From contig JAQUYZ010000003.1 in assembly GCA_028691625.1 (NCBI GenBank), positions 1-18,626 of the forward strand: a stretch of DNA of 18,626 bases. The letters are read 5' to 3'. The notes under the pieces are model-generated. The model did not search any database, was not told the origin of the DNA, and saw only the letters and a program-made list of their open reading frames with translations. Origin of the DNA: Eubacteriales bacterium (GTDB lineage: Bacteria; Bacillota; Clostridia; Peptostreptococcales; Anaerovoracaceae). Shown here piece by piece: positions 6,247 to 16,519 of the stretch. The stretch's first letter is position 1. Each line of letters starts with the position of its first letter. Made by a program: the position numbers and the translations under genes.

Positions 6247-8757
6247 TTATTCTGTATCAAGTATCATCTGTGTTGTTCCATCCTCTTCTTCATGAGCGAC
6301 AACTTCATCTTCCATTAATTCATCATCTTCCTTGATTACTTTTGCCATCGTGATAATGTTCGCTTCCTCGGCAACTCTCATAATCTTAACGCCCTGTGTC
6401 GCTCTTCCTAATCTTGATACTTCACCGGCCTTGATTCTGATGATGATTCCGTCGGAATTGATCAGTAGAATTTCATCATTATCGTTGACGACCATGGCAC
6501 CGATAAGCTCTCCGGTCTTCTTGAACTTTGCCTTGTCATATGTGAGCAAGCCCTTGCCGCCGCGGGACTGAACCTTATACTCCTCTACAGCAGTTCTCTT
6601 GCCATACCCGTTTTGGGTTACGACCAAAAGCTCTTCGTCCTTCTCCGCTAGCTCCATGGCAACAACTTCGTCGCCCTTTTCCAATTTGATCGCCCGAACG
6701 CCGCCGGCAATTCTTCCCATAATTCTGACATCTTCCTCAGAGAAACAGATACATTTGCCGAACCTTGTCACAATAATCACATTGCTGGTGCCCGTGGTCT
6801 GCTTGATTCCGATGAGTTCATCGTTGTCCTTAAGGTTTATGGCAATCAATCCGGTTTTTCTGTTTGTATCAAACTGCGAAAGCGATGTCTTCTTGATGGT
6901 TCCATGCTTTGTGACCGCAATGAGGTTTTTGTCCTCGGCAAAATCCTGGATCGGAATCACCGCGGTGATCCTCTCCCGCTGCATTAAATTCAGGAAATTG
7001 ACCGCCGGAGTACCCTTTGCGGTTCTCTGTGCCTCAGGAATTTCATATGCCTTTATTTTATGCGCTTTTCCTGTATTTGTAAAGAACATTAAGTAATCAT
7101 GCGTCGATGTCATGATTAAGTTTTTCACAAAATCATTCTCTCTTGTCGTAAGGCCCGTAATACCCTTGCCTCCGCGCTTCTGGGTTTTATACGTATCTGC
7201 GGGGATTCTCTTGATATAGCCAAGATGAGTCAAGGTTACCGCAACCTTCCCTTCCTGAATCATATCTTCTTCATCGATATCCTCTGCATCTGACTGAATG
7301 TCCGTTTTTCTTTTCTTTCCGTATTTCTTTTTGATCTCCAGCAGCTCTTCCTTAATAATGCCCATGAGGATGCTTTCATCTGCCAGGACTTTTTTAAACC
7401 AGGCGATCTGCTCCATCAGCTCGGCGTACTCATTTTCGATCTTTTCACGTTCCAGTCCCTGCAGTCTGGCAAGTCTCATGTCCAGAATCGCCTGGGCCTG
7501 AATCTCGCTGAGTCCGAACCGTTCCATCAATCGCGGCTTTGCATCATTGTAGCTTTCCCGGATGGTCTTGATGACTTCGTCAATATGATCCAGCGCAATC
7601 CGCAAGCCTTCTAAAATGTGTGCTCTTTCCTCTGCCTTTCTGAGATCAAATATCGTTCTTCTGGTGATTACTTCCTTCTGGTGCTTTAAATATACCTCCA
7701 GCATTTGCCTAAGATTCATGGTGACCGGCTTGCCGTCCACCAGAGCCAGCATGATCATGCTGTAATTATCCTGAAGCTGGGTATGCTTATAAAGCCTGTT
7801 CAGAGTGATTTGCGGATTTGCATCTTTTTTCAGCTCGATTACGATACGCATTCCGCTCCGGTCGGATTCATCTCTGATATCAGAGATATGCTCCAGCCGT
7901 TTTTCTCTCACCAGCTCCGCAATTTTCTCAATGACTCTGGCCTTGTTTACCTGATAAGGGATTTCCGTAAAGATAATCTGCTGTTTTCCTTTACTGGTTT
8001 CTTCGATTTCCGCCTTTGCTCTGACGGTTACCTTTCCCTGGCCGGTTCGATAGGCTTCCTTGGCGGAATTTCTTCCCATGATGGTAGCGCCGGTTGGAAA
8101 ATCCGGAGCCTTTACAATCTTGATCAGATCTTCCACGTCGGCATCGGGTACATCAATAAGCTTTACTGTCGCATCAATGACGTCACTGAGGTTGTGGGGC
8201 GGTATGGAGGTTGCCATACCAACGGCGATCCCGTTGGATCCGTTGACCAGCAAGTTTGGATATCGGGAAGGAAGAACCACCGGCTCCATCTCTTCTTCGT
8301 CGAAGTTGGGCATGAAGTCTACGGTTTCTTTCTCGATATCCCGCAGCATCTGAAGCGCAAATGGGGTCATTCTCGCTTCGGTGTATCGCATTGCAGCCGC
8401 GCCGTCGCCGTCCACGGATCCAAAGTTTCCGTGGCCGTCAACCAGTGGGTAATTGGTTGAGAAATCCTGTGCCATTCTGACCATGGCATCATAAATGGAT
8501 GAGTCGCCGTGGGGATGGTATTTACCCATTACTTCACCGACGATACGGGCTGATTTTTTATGTGGCTTGTCCGGAGTTACTCCCAGCTCGCTCATTCCGT
8601 AAAGGATTCTCCGGTGAACCGGCTTGAGACCGTCCCTTGCATCGGGAAGCGCTCTGCTGACGATTACGCTCATGGCATAATCGATATAGGAGGTCTTCAT
8701 TTCATCGTGGATTTCATGCTGAATCAGCTTCACGTCATCCAAAAAACTTGTTGTCAT
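6247..8757 (-). CDS. gyrA: DNA gyrase subunit A
   Basis: GyrA cuts and rejoins DNA in the A2B2 gyrase that introduces negative supercoils. Numbered from the chosen start (836 residues), the quinolone region reads [11 protein letters not shown] with Ser86 and Asp90 at the positions of E. coli Ser83 and Asp87. The catalytic tyrosine is Tyr125 in MRYTEARM. The C-terminal beta-pinwheel carries the GyrA box QKRGGKG, which separates it from ParC, and an acidic tail ([13 protein letters not shown]) follows. Two ATGs compete. AGGAGG (8772-8767) is 3 bases from the ATG at 8763 and 9 bases from the ATG at 8757, so the latter is preferred; the difference is two residues. The ribosome site overlaps the gyrB stop codon, suggesting tight translational coupling. 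Confidence 0.97.
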   Translation of the reverse strand: MTTSFLDDVKLIQHEIHDEMKTSYIDYAMSVIVSRALPDARDGLKPVHRRILYGMSELGVTPDKPHKKSARIVGEVMGKYHPHGDSSIYDAMVRMAQDFSTNYPLVDGHGNFGSVDGDGAAAMRYTEARMTPFALQMLRDIEKETVDFMPNFDEEEMEPVVLPSRYPNLLVNGSNGIAVGMATSIPPHNLSDVIDATVKLIDVPDADVEDLIKIVKAPDFPTGATIMGRNSAKEAYRTGQGKVTVRAKAEIEETSKGKQQIIFTEIPYQVNKARVIEKIAELVREKRLEHISDIRDESDRSGMRIVIELKKDANPQITLNRLYKHTQLQDNYSMIMLALVDGKPVTMNLRQMLEVYLKHQKEVITRRTIFDLRKAEERAHILEGLRIALDHIDEVIKTIRESYNDAKPRLMERFGLSEIQAQAILDMRLARLQGLEREKIENEYAELMEQIAWFKKVLADESILMGIIKEELLEIKKKYGKKRKTDIQSDAEDIDEEDMIQEGKVAVTLTHLGYIKRIPADTYKTQKRGGKGITGLTTRENDFVKNLIMTSTHDYLMFFTNTGKAHKIKAYEIPEAQRTAKGTPAVNFLNLMQRERITAVIPIQDFAEDKNLIAVTKHGTIKKTSLSQFDTNRKTGLIAINLKDNDELIGIKQTTGTSNVIIVTRFGKCICFSEEDVRIMGRIAGGVRAIKLEKGDEVVAMELAEKDEELLVVTQNGYGKRTAVEEYKVQSRGGKGLLTYDKAKFKKTGELIGAMVVNDNDEILLINSDGIIIRIKAGEVSRLGRATQGVKIMRVAEEANIITMAKVIKEDDELMEDEVVAHEEEDGTTQMILDTE

Positions 8758-8770
8758 TGTCATCCACCTC

Positions 8771-10702
<1,932 letters not shown>

Positions 10703-10768
10703 TCATCACCTCATACTTCTCGTATTGTTGTGCTTTCTCTATTTAATTTCTATAGCAAACCACCATAT

Positions 10769-10797
10769 ATTGTATACTAAAATCTTTGATTTTACAA
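10769..10797 (-). promoter_or_regulatory. Probable gyrBA promoter
   Basis: Minus strand: TTGTAA (10797-10792), 17 bases, TACAAT (10774-10769). It lies about 70 bases upstream of gyrB and just after the recF terminator. An overlapping TATACA could serve as the -10 with 15-base spacing. In the 206 bases from 10697 to 10902 only this promoter and the terminator are recognisable. Confidence 0.6.
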
Positions 10798-10826
10798 GTT
10801 TTTTTGCAAAAAGGCTCCATAGATAT

Positions 10827-10863
10827 AAAAACACCGTTTAAAAGGATATAAAACGGTGTTTTT
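10827..10863. terminator. Terminator after recF
   Basis: AAAAACACCGTTT (10827-10839) pairs with AAACGGTGTTTTT (10851-10863), a perfect 13-pair stem whose outer A/T pairs give a T-run on either strand. It ends the dnaA-dnaN-recF transcript before the gyrBA promoter. Confidence 0.85.
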
Positions 10864-10902
10864 GTTTTACTACAGGCTTTATAATTTAATATATATGTCT
10901 GT

Positions 10903-12012
10903 TTATTTTGTATTTTTTTCCAGTTTGTTTACTCTACCGTTTTCCACAAAGAATAAGTCTCCCTGAGGAAGTTGTTTTTTTAGTTCTTCACTCAGCTCTG
11001 TGGTGGTAATAAATAGCTGCACCTCTTCCAGTGAATTGATTAAATAATTCTGCCGTTCCGCATCCAGCTCGGAAAGCACATCATCCAGCAGGAGAATCGG
11101 CGAAACCTTCGTCTCTTCTTTGATCAGTTTGATCTCTGCCAGCTTCAGAGAAAGTGCAGCAGTCCGCTGTTGGCCCTGAGACCCGAAGTGTCTGATATCA
11201 ATGCCTCCGGCACTTATTTTAAAATCGTCCTTGTGGGGGCCGGCTGAGGTACTGCGTCGAAGCATGTCGTTTTTTAAGTTTTTACTTAACGTTTTTATTA
11301 AGTGTTCTTTTTGTTCTTCGTAGGTTTCTTTTACTGAAATATTCGCTTCATAGGATAGTTCCAACTCTTCTTTTCCGTTGGTAATATTTCTGCTGATTTC
11401 TTTGCTTATCCTGTTCAGTTTTTCAATAAATCGCTTTCTTTCCTGGATAAGCTTGGCACCGTATTCCGCCAGGCCCTCATCCCAGACAGCGATCATATCC
11501 GCAGTTCCCTCCTGCTGCTTCAGCAAACTGTTTCTCTGCTGCAAAATTTTTTTATATCTTCCGAGATTCCGGTAATAGACCGGCTTCAGTTGACAAAGTT
11601 CCCGGTCAATAAACTTCCTTCTTTTTTCCGGCTCTTCCTTTACTATTTTTAAATCCTCGGGTGAAAAAACCACCATATAGACATTTTCCAGCAAGTCGAT
11701 GGTTTTTGATGTTTTTATCCCGTTGATCTTTAACTTCTTCCCTTCTGACCCAATGGTGATCTCAATTTCCAGTTCCCTTCCTTCTTTTAAAGAAGTGCTT
11801 TTTACCCTGCAGAATTCCTGATCAAATCCTATCATCTCCGTATCCTTATTGGTTCGGAAGGATTTTCCCAGGGACATGATGTACAGGCTTTCCAACAGGT
11901 TTGTTTTCCCTTGGGCATTTTTCCCGGTAATTATGTTTACTTTCTTATGAAAGTGCACCGTTTCCTCTTTGTAGTTCCGGAAATGGTGCAATTCTACTTT
12001 TTCTAAATACAT
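10903..12012 (-). CDS. recF: DNA replication and repair protein RecF
   Basis: RecF is an SMC-like ATPase that helps load RecA at single-strand gaps with RecO and RecR. The chosen product has 369 residues, normal for the family. It starts MYLEKVELHHFRNY, the family's typical N-terminus. Walker A is GKNAQGKT (30-37), the ABC signature is SQGQQR (from 278) and Walker B is PILLLDDVLSELD (from 305). The reading frame continues 21 codons upstream to 12075, but that would overlap dnaN by 53 bases. The ATG at 12012 has an AAGGA site and lies 10 bases after the dnaN stop. The small S4-domain gene (yaaA/rlbA) often found between dnaN and recF is absent. Confidence 0.97.
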   Translation of the reverse strand: MYLEKVELHHFRNYKEETVHFHKKVNIITGKNAQGKTNLLESLYIMSLGKSFRTNKDTEMIGFDQEFCRVKSTSLKEGRELEIEITIGSEGKKLKINGIKTSKTIDLLENVYMVVFSPEDLKIVKEEPEKRRKFIDRELCQLKPVYYRNLGRYKKILQQRNSLLKQQEGTADMIAVWDEGLAEYGAKLIQERKRFIEKLNRISKEISRNITNGKEELELSYEANISVKETYEEQKEHLIKTLSKNLKNDMLRRSTSAGPHKDDFKISAGGIDIRHFGSQGQQRTAALSLKLAEIKLIKEETKVSPILLLDDVLSELDAERQNYLINSLEEVQLFITTTELSEELKKQLPQGDLFFVENGRVNKLEKNTK

Positions 12013-12022
12013 GCATTTTTCC

Positions 12023-13135
12023 TTAATTTGTAGAAATTCGTACCGGCAATACGAGGTATTCAAATTTTCTTCCATTCAAAGGTTTGATCAGACAAGGACT
12101 GACACTGGTATTGAATTCCACCGTGATTCTTTCTTCATTTACTGCTTTCAGCACATCCAGAATATATTTGGAATTAAATCCGATATCCAAATCTGTTCCT
12201 TCCTTTTCAATAAATACCTCTTCCTTCACATTTCCTTCTTCAGATCTGGAAGTAATAATAATTTTATCCCGGAAGACAGAAAATTTAATCAAATTGTTTT
12301 TTCCTTCTTTTGCAAGCAGGGAAGCTCTTTCGATACTATTTAGTAATTCCGTTCTGTTTACGATTACTCTGCTTTTATATTCCTTTGGTAGAATATCATT
12401 ATACTTTATAAAGTCTCCTTCCAGCAGCCTCATCACTATCTTGGTTTCATCCAATAGAAACACAGCTTTTTTCTCATCTAATATAAAGAATATTTCTTTA
12501 CTTTCTTCATTTTCAACAACAATTTTATTAATTTCATTTAAAATCCTAGCTGCTATAATGATCTTTTTCTTTTCCTTATTTTTCATAGGTTCTCTTGTAA
12601 TAGCCATTCTGAAACCATCAAGAGCCACCATATTCAGTGAGTCTTCTTCCATTTCAATCAGAACGCCTACGATGATTCCCTTTGATTCATCAATACTTGC
12701 CGCAAAGGAAGTCTTTTTTATCATTTCTTTTAAAATATCTTTCTCCAGTGAAATCTTATTTTCTAAATTGATTTCCCCAATATTCGGAAACTCATCTGCC
12801 GGTTGTCCTACAATAGTAAATTCCGACGCAAGACATTTTATAACGATCGTGTTGTTTTCCTGCTCTTCGATCTGTATTTCCTCATTTGGCAGCTTTCTGA
12901 CAATATCGCTGAACAATCTTGCCGAAACGACAACGGATCCTTCTTCTTCTGCAGCGACCTCTATTCTTTTTTCTATGCTTAAATCCAGATCTGAGGCAGA
13001 TAATTTCAGCATATTATCACTGCCTACCTCCAGCAGGATTCCTTTGAGAATAGGAATTGTGGTTCTAGAGGTAACCGCTTTCGAAACAGTATTTAACGCT
13101 TTGGATAAAAGTTGTTGATTACAGGAAAACTTCAT
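12023..13135 (-). CDS. dnaN: DNA polymerase III beta sliding clamp
   Basis: This is the 370-residue clamp that encircles DNA and tethers polymerase III and many repair proteins. The N-terminus MKFSCNQQLLSKALNTVSKAV, followed by RTTIPILKGILLE, is typical. The three clamp domains of about 120 residues fit the length. The C-terminus SPCLIKPL then EYLVLPVRI matches the conserved P-(M/L)-R end that forms part of the partner-binding pocket. AAGGAGGAA precedes the ATG at 13135 at good spacing. The coding sequence is A/T-richer than gyrA or glnN. It lies between the origin unwinding element upstream and recF 10 bases downstream. Confidence 0.98.
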   Translation of the reverse strand: MKFSCNQQLLSKALNTVSKAVTSRTTIPILKGILLEVGSDNMLKLSASDLDLSIEKRIEVAAEEEGSVVVSARLFSDIVRKLPNEEIQIEEQENNTIVIKCLASEFTIVGQPADEFPNIGEINLENKISLEKDILKEMIKKTSFAASIDESKGIIVGVLIEMEEDSLNMVALDGFRMAITREPMKNKEKKKIIIAARILNEINKIVVENEESKEIFFILDEKKAVFLLDETKIVMRLLEGDFIKYNDILPKEYKSRVIVNRTELLNSIERASLLAKEGKNNLIKFSVFRDKIIITSRSEEGNVKEEVFIEKEGTDLDIGFNSKYILDVLKAVNEERITVEFNTSVSPCLIKPLNGRKFEYLVLPVRISTN

Positions 13136-13165
13136 GGGAGTTCCTCCTTTTTCTTATATAATTCT

Positions 13166-13258
13166 TAGTAATAATAGTAATAGGGCCTGTGGATTTGTGG
13201 ATAACTTCTGTGGATAATATAATTCCAATCATTTTATTTCTTTTTTACCTGTTGATAA
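13166..13258 (-). other. Origin unwinding region: DnaA boxes plus six DnaA-trios (oriC part 2)
   Basis: Between dnaA and dnaN the minus strand reads as DnaA boxes TTATCAACA (13258-13250, one mismatch), TTATCCACA (13217-13209), TTATCCACA (13204-13196) and AAATCCACA (13196-13188). A short GC block (13187-13183) follows, then six consecutive triplets CTA TTA CTA TTA TTA CTA (13183-13166), then A/T-rich DNA. The complementary strand is a run of 3'-GAT and 3'-AAT, the DnaA-trio that in Bacillus subtilis guides the DnaA filament onto single-stranded DNA for opening. The order box, GC block, trios, A/T-rich is the described basal unwinding system. The 209 bases from 13136 to 13344 hold no other gene. 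Confidence 0.9.
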
Positions 13259-13344
13259 ACGGGAAAAGTATTTACTCTCCCTGTGTGTATTTTTTTAGAA
13301 GAAAAGGAGCAATCCGGTCAAAATTTACAAAAGCAAAAAGAATA

Positions 13345-14667
13345 TTAATCCTCTTTAATGGATTGTTCCAGCTCTTTCACAACATCTCTGAGAGATTCAT
13401 TGATTTTGATTTCACCAGAAATTTTATCACAGGCATGCAACACGGTCGTGTGATCTCTGTTACCGAAGAACTCTCCTATTTTTGGAAGGGAAAGCGTCGT
13501 CAGATCTCTGCAGATATACATCGCAATCTGCCTTGGAAATGAAAGATTACGGGATCTTTTTGAAGATTCCAGGTCAGACTGCTTAATATTAAAGTGTTTG
13601 CAGATATGTTTTTTAATTAGCTCCGGGGTCACCGGCCGGTCCCTGGAGGAAAAGACATCCTTCAGGACTTCCTTTGCAAGCTCTTTGTTTATTTTTTGCC
13701 CGGTCAGATTCGCATAGGCGATGACACGGATAAAAGCACCTTCCAGCTCTCGAATATTGGATTGAATTTTTTCTGCAATTACTCCGATGACTTCAATAAG
13801 ACTTTCCGTTGTTTCCAGGCCTTCCAACTCGGATTTATTTCTAAGAATGGCAACTCTTGTTTCATAATCCGGCGGCTGGATGTCAGCGATCAGCCCCCAC
13901 TCAAATCGGGAACGGAGACGCTCTTCCAATGTTGTGATTTCCTTCGGCGGACGGTCACTGGAAATGATAATCTGCTTATTGGCTTCATACAGGGTATTGA
14001 AGGTGTGGAAAATCTCCTCCTGTGTTCTTTCTTTTTTTTCTATAAACTGGATATCATCGATCAGAAGCACATCAATGCTTCTGTATTTATTTCTGAATTC
14101 AACGTTCTTATCTTCACGGATGGCTTTGATCAGTTCGTTGGTAAACATTTCAGAAGAAACATAAAGAACCTTGCTCTTTGGATTCTGCTGTAATATGTAG
14201 TGGCCGATGGCATGCATCAGATGGGTTTTCCCCAAACCGGCACCTCCGTAGATAAAGAGAGGATTATAGGCCTTGGAAGGAGATTCCGCTACGGCCAGAG
14301 AGGCCGCATGGGCAAACCGGTTGTTATTGCCGATTACGAAGGTATTGAAAATGTACTTTGGATTCAGATAGAGTTCATCGGTAAAATTCATATCCTCCTG
14401 ATTTTCCTGTGGATCCTCGGAATAGACAAAGACAACCTTTAACTTCTTTCCGAATGCTTCCTTTACTGCGTTTTCTATAATCGTGATATATCTGCCTTCC
14501 AGAATGGACTTGGCCATATCGTTGTAAAGAGACAAATACAGTTTGTTTTCTTTGAGATCGATTCGAACGGGAGTCAGAGGATACACCCAGGTATCATAGC
14601 TTACTGCGGTCAGCTCCGGTTTCAGAAGCTCTAAGGTACTTTCCCAATTTGCAATCAAATTTTTCAT
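13345..14667 (-). CDS. dnaA: Chromosomal replication initiator DnaA
   Basis: DnaA is the 440-residue AAA+ initiator that binds the boxes on both sides of its gene and opens the origin. Domain I (about 1-80) includes [12 protein letters not shown]. Domain II is a short linker of about 20 residues. Domain III has Walker [10 protein letters not shown] (141-149) and Walker B LLIDDIQF (201-208), then [10 protein letters not shown] of the sensor/arginine-finger region. Domain IV carries the DNA-binding signature [16 protein letters not shown] (from 401). AAAGGA lies about 10 bases before the ATG at 14667. A DnaA box sits inside the putative promoter, so autoregulation is likely. It is transcribed with dnaN and recF. 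Confidence 0.99.
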   Translation of the reverse strand: MKNLIANWESTLELLKPELTAVSYDTWVYPLTPVRIDLKENKLYLSLYNDMAKSILEGRYITIIENAVKEAFGKKLKVVFVYSEDPQENQEDMNFTDELYLNPKYIFNTFVIGNNNRFAHAASLAVAESPSKAYNPLFIYGGAGLGKTHLMHAIGHYILQQNPKSKVLYVSSEMFTNELIKAIREDKNVEFRNKYRSIDVLLIDDIQFIEKKERTQEEIFHTFNTLYEANKQIIISSDRPPKEITTLEERLRSRFEWGLIADIQPPDYETRVAILRNKSELEGLETTESLIEVIGVIAEKIQSNIRELEGAFIRVIAYANLTGQKINKELAKEVLKDVFSSRDRPVTPELIKKHICKHFNIKQSDLESSKRSRNLSFPRQIAMYICRDLTTLSLPKIGEFFGNRDHTTVLHACDKISGEIKINESLRDVVKELEQSIKED

Positions 14668-14725
14668 TTATTTTTTCCTTTATTGTCTTAAATCAATAAG
14701 TATCATGCTTTTAAATTACGCATCT

Positions 14726-14755
14726 ATCATATCAAAAAAAGTTATCCACAGGCAA
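14726..14755 (-). promoter_or_regulatory. Probable dnaA promoter overlapping a DnaA box
   Basis: Minus strand: TTGCCT (14755-14750), 18 bases, TATGAT (14731-14726). The perfect DnaA box at 14742-14750 occupies the spacer and touches the -35, which would let DnaA repress its own transcription. The -35 is weak, so the exact hexamers are uncertain. Confidence 0.5.
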
Positions 14756-14902
14756 TACCTAAAATAGAAAACGCTAAAAATATATTTTCCCGGGAGTTAT
14801 CCACTATCTGTGGGTAACATTGTGCAAACTTTTCACAGGGACAACTATATATTGATTCCACCTCTTTTTTTTTACCTGACGGGAGATTCTTCCTGATTCA
14901 CA
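14742..14902. other. DnaA-box cluster upstream of dnaA (oriC part 1)
   Basis: Boxes seen: TTATCCACA (14742-14750, +), TTATCCACT (14797-14805, +), TTACCCACA (14817-14809, -), GTTTGCACA (14829-14821, -), CTTTTCACA (14829-14837, +) and TGATTCACA (14894-14902, +). The first is perfect and the others differ by one base. The second and third form an inverted pair around a 3-base gap. With the boxes between dnaA and dnaN this makes a bipartite origin. It fills most of the 351-base gap between dnaA and rpmH, which otherwise holds their divergent promoters. Confidence 0.85.
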
Positions 14903-14916
14903 GGGGGATAAAATGA

Positions 14917-14945
14917 TTGACAGAAAAGACCTTTAAATGTATAAT
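14917..14945 (+). promoter_or_regulatory. Perfect-consensus promoter of rpmH-rnpA
   Basis: TTGACA (14917-14922), exactly 17 bases, TATAAT (14940-14945). All twelve positions match the sigma-A consensus, fitting the high demand for ribosomal protein L34. The predicted start is near 14952, giving a leader of about 65 bases. Confidence 0.92.
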
Positions 14946-15018
14946 TACAAGGCAGTTATGCGCGGATTGAAATTGAGATCGCGCAAAGGTTAGTAAAATT
15001 ATAAGGAGGTGAATGAAA

Positions 15019-15153
15019 TTGAAACAGACTTTCCAGCCTAAGGTCAGACAGAGAGCGAAAGAACATGGCTTCAGAAAAAGAATGAGTACAAAAAACGGTA
15101 GAAATGTTTTAAAGAGAAGAAGAGCAAAAGGAAGAAAAGAATTGACAGCATAG
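15019..15153 (+). CDS. rpmH: Ribosomal protein L34
   Basis: This is a 44-residue, very basic protein of the large ribosomal subunit, reading (M)[17 protein letters not shown], then [22 protein letters not shown] and ELTA. It aligns along its length with the usual MKRTYQPK...RRRKGRK...LSA pattern. The likely start is the TTG at 15019. It gives the standard 44 residues and lies 9 bases after AAGGAGGTGA. An in-frame ATG at 15013 would add two residues but is only 3 bases from the GGAGG core. It sits directly downstream of the origin, is read away from it, and leads the rnpA-yidD-yidC-jag cluster. Confidence 0.96.
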   Translation: MKQTFQPKVRQRAKEHGFRKRMSTKNGRNVLKRRRAKGRKELTA

Positions 15154-15179
15154 AGACCGCAAAAGTGGTCTTTTTGTTT
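15154..15179 (+). terminator. Attenuating terminator between rpmH and rnpA
   Basis: AGACCGC (15154-15160), loop AAAA, GTGGTCT (15165-15171; seven pairs including one G-U), then TTTTGTTT. It starts on the base after the rpmH stop codon. It probably makes most transcripts end after rpmH, so L34 exceeds RnpA. Confidence 0.75.
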
Positions 15180-15224
15180 AGAGGCTTGATATTTCTTCAA
15201 ACCGGCCATTTTAAGGGGATGCAA

Positions 15225-15575
15225 ATGTTAAAACCGAACGTTTTGCGTAAGAAAAAAGACTTTTCAACAATTTACAACAAGGGGAAATCTATTGGCGAAC
15301 GGTATGTCGTGTTATTTTATAGAAAAAATAATCTTACCTATAATAGGACAGCCTTTCTTGCCAGTAAAAAAGTTGGGAACAGCGTCTTGCGAAACAGAGC
15401 CAGGCGGCTTATGAAAGAAAGCTACAGAGAATTCGATAAAAATTTGGACAGTGGCTATGATCTTATTTGGATAGCCCGAAACACGATAAGTAATTTAAAA
15501 TGTGCGGATGTCAAAAAATCAATGGAAGCCGCAATTAAAAAGTCCGGAATCATACGAGGAAGGACAGACGGGTGA
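15225..15575 (+). CDS. rnpA: Ribonuclease P protein component
   Basis: RnpA is the 116-residue basic protein partner of the RNase P ribozyme, which trims the 5' ends of pre-tRNAs. It begins [20 protein letters not shown], the usual N-terminus. The RNR signature helix is present as [17 protein letters not shown] (about 53-69), preceded by FLASKKVGN. The ATG at 15225 is 6 bases after AAGGGG (15213-15218) and is preferred to the in-frame ATG at 15219, which abuts it. The open frame extends further upstream without a plausible site. It follows rpmH after a terminator and ends 7 bases before yidD. The RNase P RNA gene is not in the window. Confidence 0.96.
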   Translation: MLKPNVLRKKKDFSTIYNKGKSIGERYVVLFYRKNNLTYNRTAFLASKKVGNSVLRNRARRLMKESYREFDKNLDSGYDLIWIARNTISNLKCADVKKSMEAAIKKSGIIRGRTDG

Positions 15576-15582
15576 TGGGATT

Positions 15583-15792
15583 TTGAAAAGGATTATCATG
15601 CTGCTCATTCGTGGGTATCAGAAATTTATATCACCGATGTTCCCGGCAACCTGCCGGTTTTACCCCACCTGTTCCCAATATTTTCTCCAGGCAGTGGAAA
15701 AGTATGGAGCATGCCGGGGAAGCTTTCTTGGAATCAAACGAATTTTGAAATGTCACCCATTTCATCCGGGAGGATATGACCCGTTGAAATGA
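15583..15792 (+). CDS. yidD: Membrane protein insertion efficiency factor YidD
   Basis: YidD is a small protein of 69 residues that assists insertion of membrane proteins alongside YidC. The family signature is plain: [21 protein letters not shown], a hydrophobic helix, then [17 protein letters not shown]. Four cysteines (24, 30, 44, 57) are present. The start is taken as TTG at 15583, giving [15 protein letters not shown], which matches the usual length and first residues. ATG at 15598 would remove five conserved residues, and longer in-frame starts lie inside rnpA. The upstream GGTGA, which includes the rnpA stop, may serve as a weak ribosome site, so translation may depend on rnpA. Confidence 0.93.
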   Translation: MKRIIMLLIRGYQKFISPMFPATCRFYPTCSQYFLQAVEKYGACRGSFLGIKRILKCHPFHPGGYDPLK

Positions 15793-15810
15793 GTAACAGG
15801 AGGATATTGA

Positions 15811-16491
15811 ATGAACACAATCATAGGATGGGTTGCAGAACCACTGGGGATGCTGCTTAGTTATCTGTATGGATTTTTTGATAACTATGGGATCGCCATC
15901 ATTGTATTTACGTTAATTGTAAAAGCATGTCTATTTCCGTTATATGCGGACCAGATCAAGCACTCGGCCAGAATGGCGGATGTTCAGCCCAAAATGCAGG
16001 CACTCCAGAAAAAGTATGCCAATGATAAAGAAATGCTTAACATCAAGATGATGGAGTTATATAAGGAAGAAAAATTCAACCCGATGAGAGGCTGTCTGCC
16101 CATGCTGATTCAAATGCCTATCATTTTTGGGCTTTTTGCGCTTCTCAGAAGCCCTACTGACTTTATCGAAAGCAACACGATGCTCATGGCTGTACATGAG
16201 GCCTTCTTGTGGATGCCTGATTTAAGTCAGCCGGATCCGTGGGTATTACCGGTGCTCGCAGGAATTTCCACATTTATTTCTTTCTCCCAGACACAGAAAC
16301 AAACCTCAATGGGAGATAATTCAATGGCATCAATGATGAAAATGATGCGTTACTTTTTTCCGATCATGATTGTCTGGATGGGAAGATCGTTCCCTGCCGG
16401 CCTCACAATCTACTGGTTTGTGGGAACTGTGATTCAAATATTCCAGACGATGGGGTTGAACAGATGGAAAAAGAAGCTGACCTCAAAATAG
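15811..16491 (+). CDS. yidC: Membrane protein insertase YidC/Oxa1 (SpoIIIJ type)
   Basis: This 226-residue polytopic insertase places proteins in the cytoplasmic membrane alone or with SecYEG. Hydrophobic segments are visible near 27-45 (GIAIIVFTLIVKACLFPLY), 95-113, 145-158 and 180-220. A charged cytoplasmic loop (QPKMQALQKKYANDKEM) lies between the first two, as in the family. The groove residue, usually Arg in VR-x-x-x-x-PL, is Lys38 here. There is no lipobox or long signal peptide, unlike Bacillus SpoIIIJ, and the C-terminal tail (NRWKKKLTSK) is short and basic. AGGAGG lies 7 bases before the ATG at 15811. It starts 18 bases after yidD and jag follows 28 bases later. Confidence 0.95.
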   Translation: MNTIIGWVAEPLGMLLSYLYGFFDNYGIAIIVFTLIVKACLFPLYADQIKHSARMADVQPKMQALQKKYANDKEMLNIKMMELYKEEKFNPMRGCLPMLIQMPIIFGLFALLRSPTDFIESNTMLMAVHEAFLWMPDLSQPDPWVLPVLAGISTFISFSQTQKQTSMGDNSMASMMKMMRYFFPIMIVWMGRSFPAGLTIYWFVGTVIQIFQTMGLNRWKKKLTSK

Positions 16492-16519
16492 ATTAATAAT
16501 TAATGGAGGAAATAAACAT

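Noticed and set aside
12013..12075. Earlier start for recF inside dnaN
   Set aside because: The added 21 residues do not match RecF, and the ATG at 12012 has its own ribosome site and the typical MYLEKVELHHFRNY start.
12084..13118. Long plus-strand open frame (344 codons) opposite dnaN
   Set aside because: It is a mirror of the A/T-rich dnaN gene: the product is rich in Ser, Ile and Leu, lacks a recognisable domain and ribosome site, and dnaN itself is certain.
13189..13542. Plus-strand open frame across the dnaA-dnaN gap
   Set aside because: It covers the origin unwinding element and the 3' end of dnaA. No ribosome site or domain is seen.
14898..15224. Minus-strand open frame of 108 codons over rpmH
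   Set aside because: It overlaps the rpmH promoter, rpmH itself and its terminator on the opposite strand. Its hydrophobic product is the usual mirror of Lys/Arg codons.
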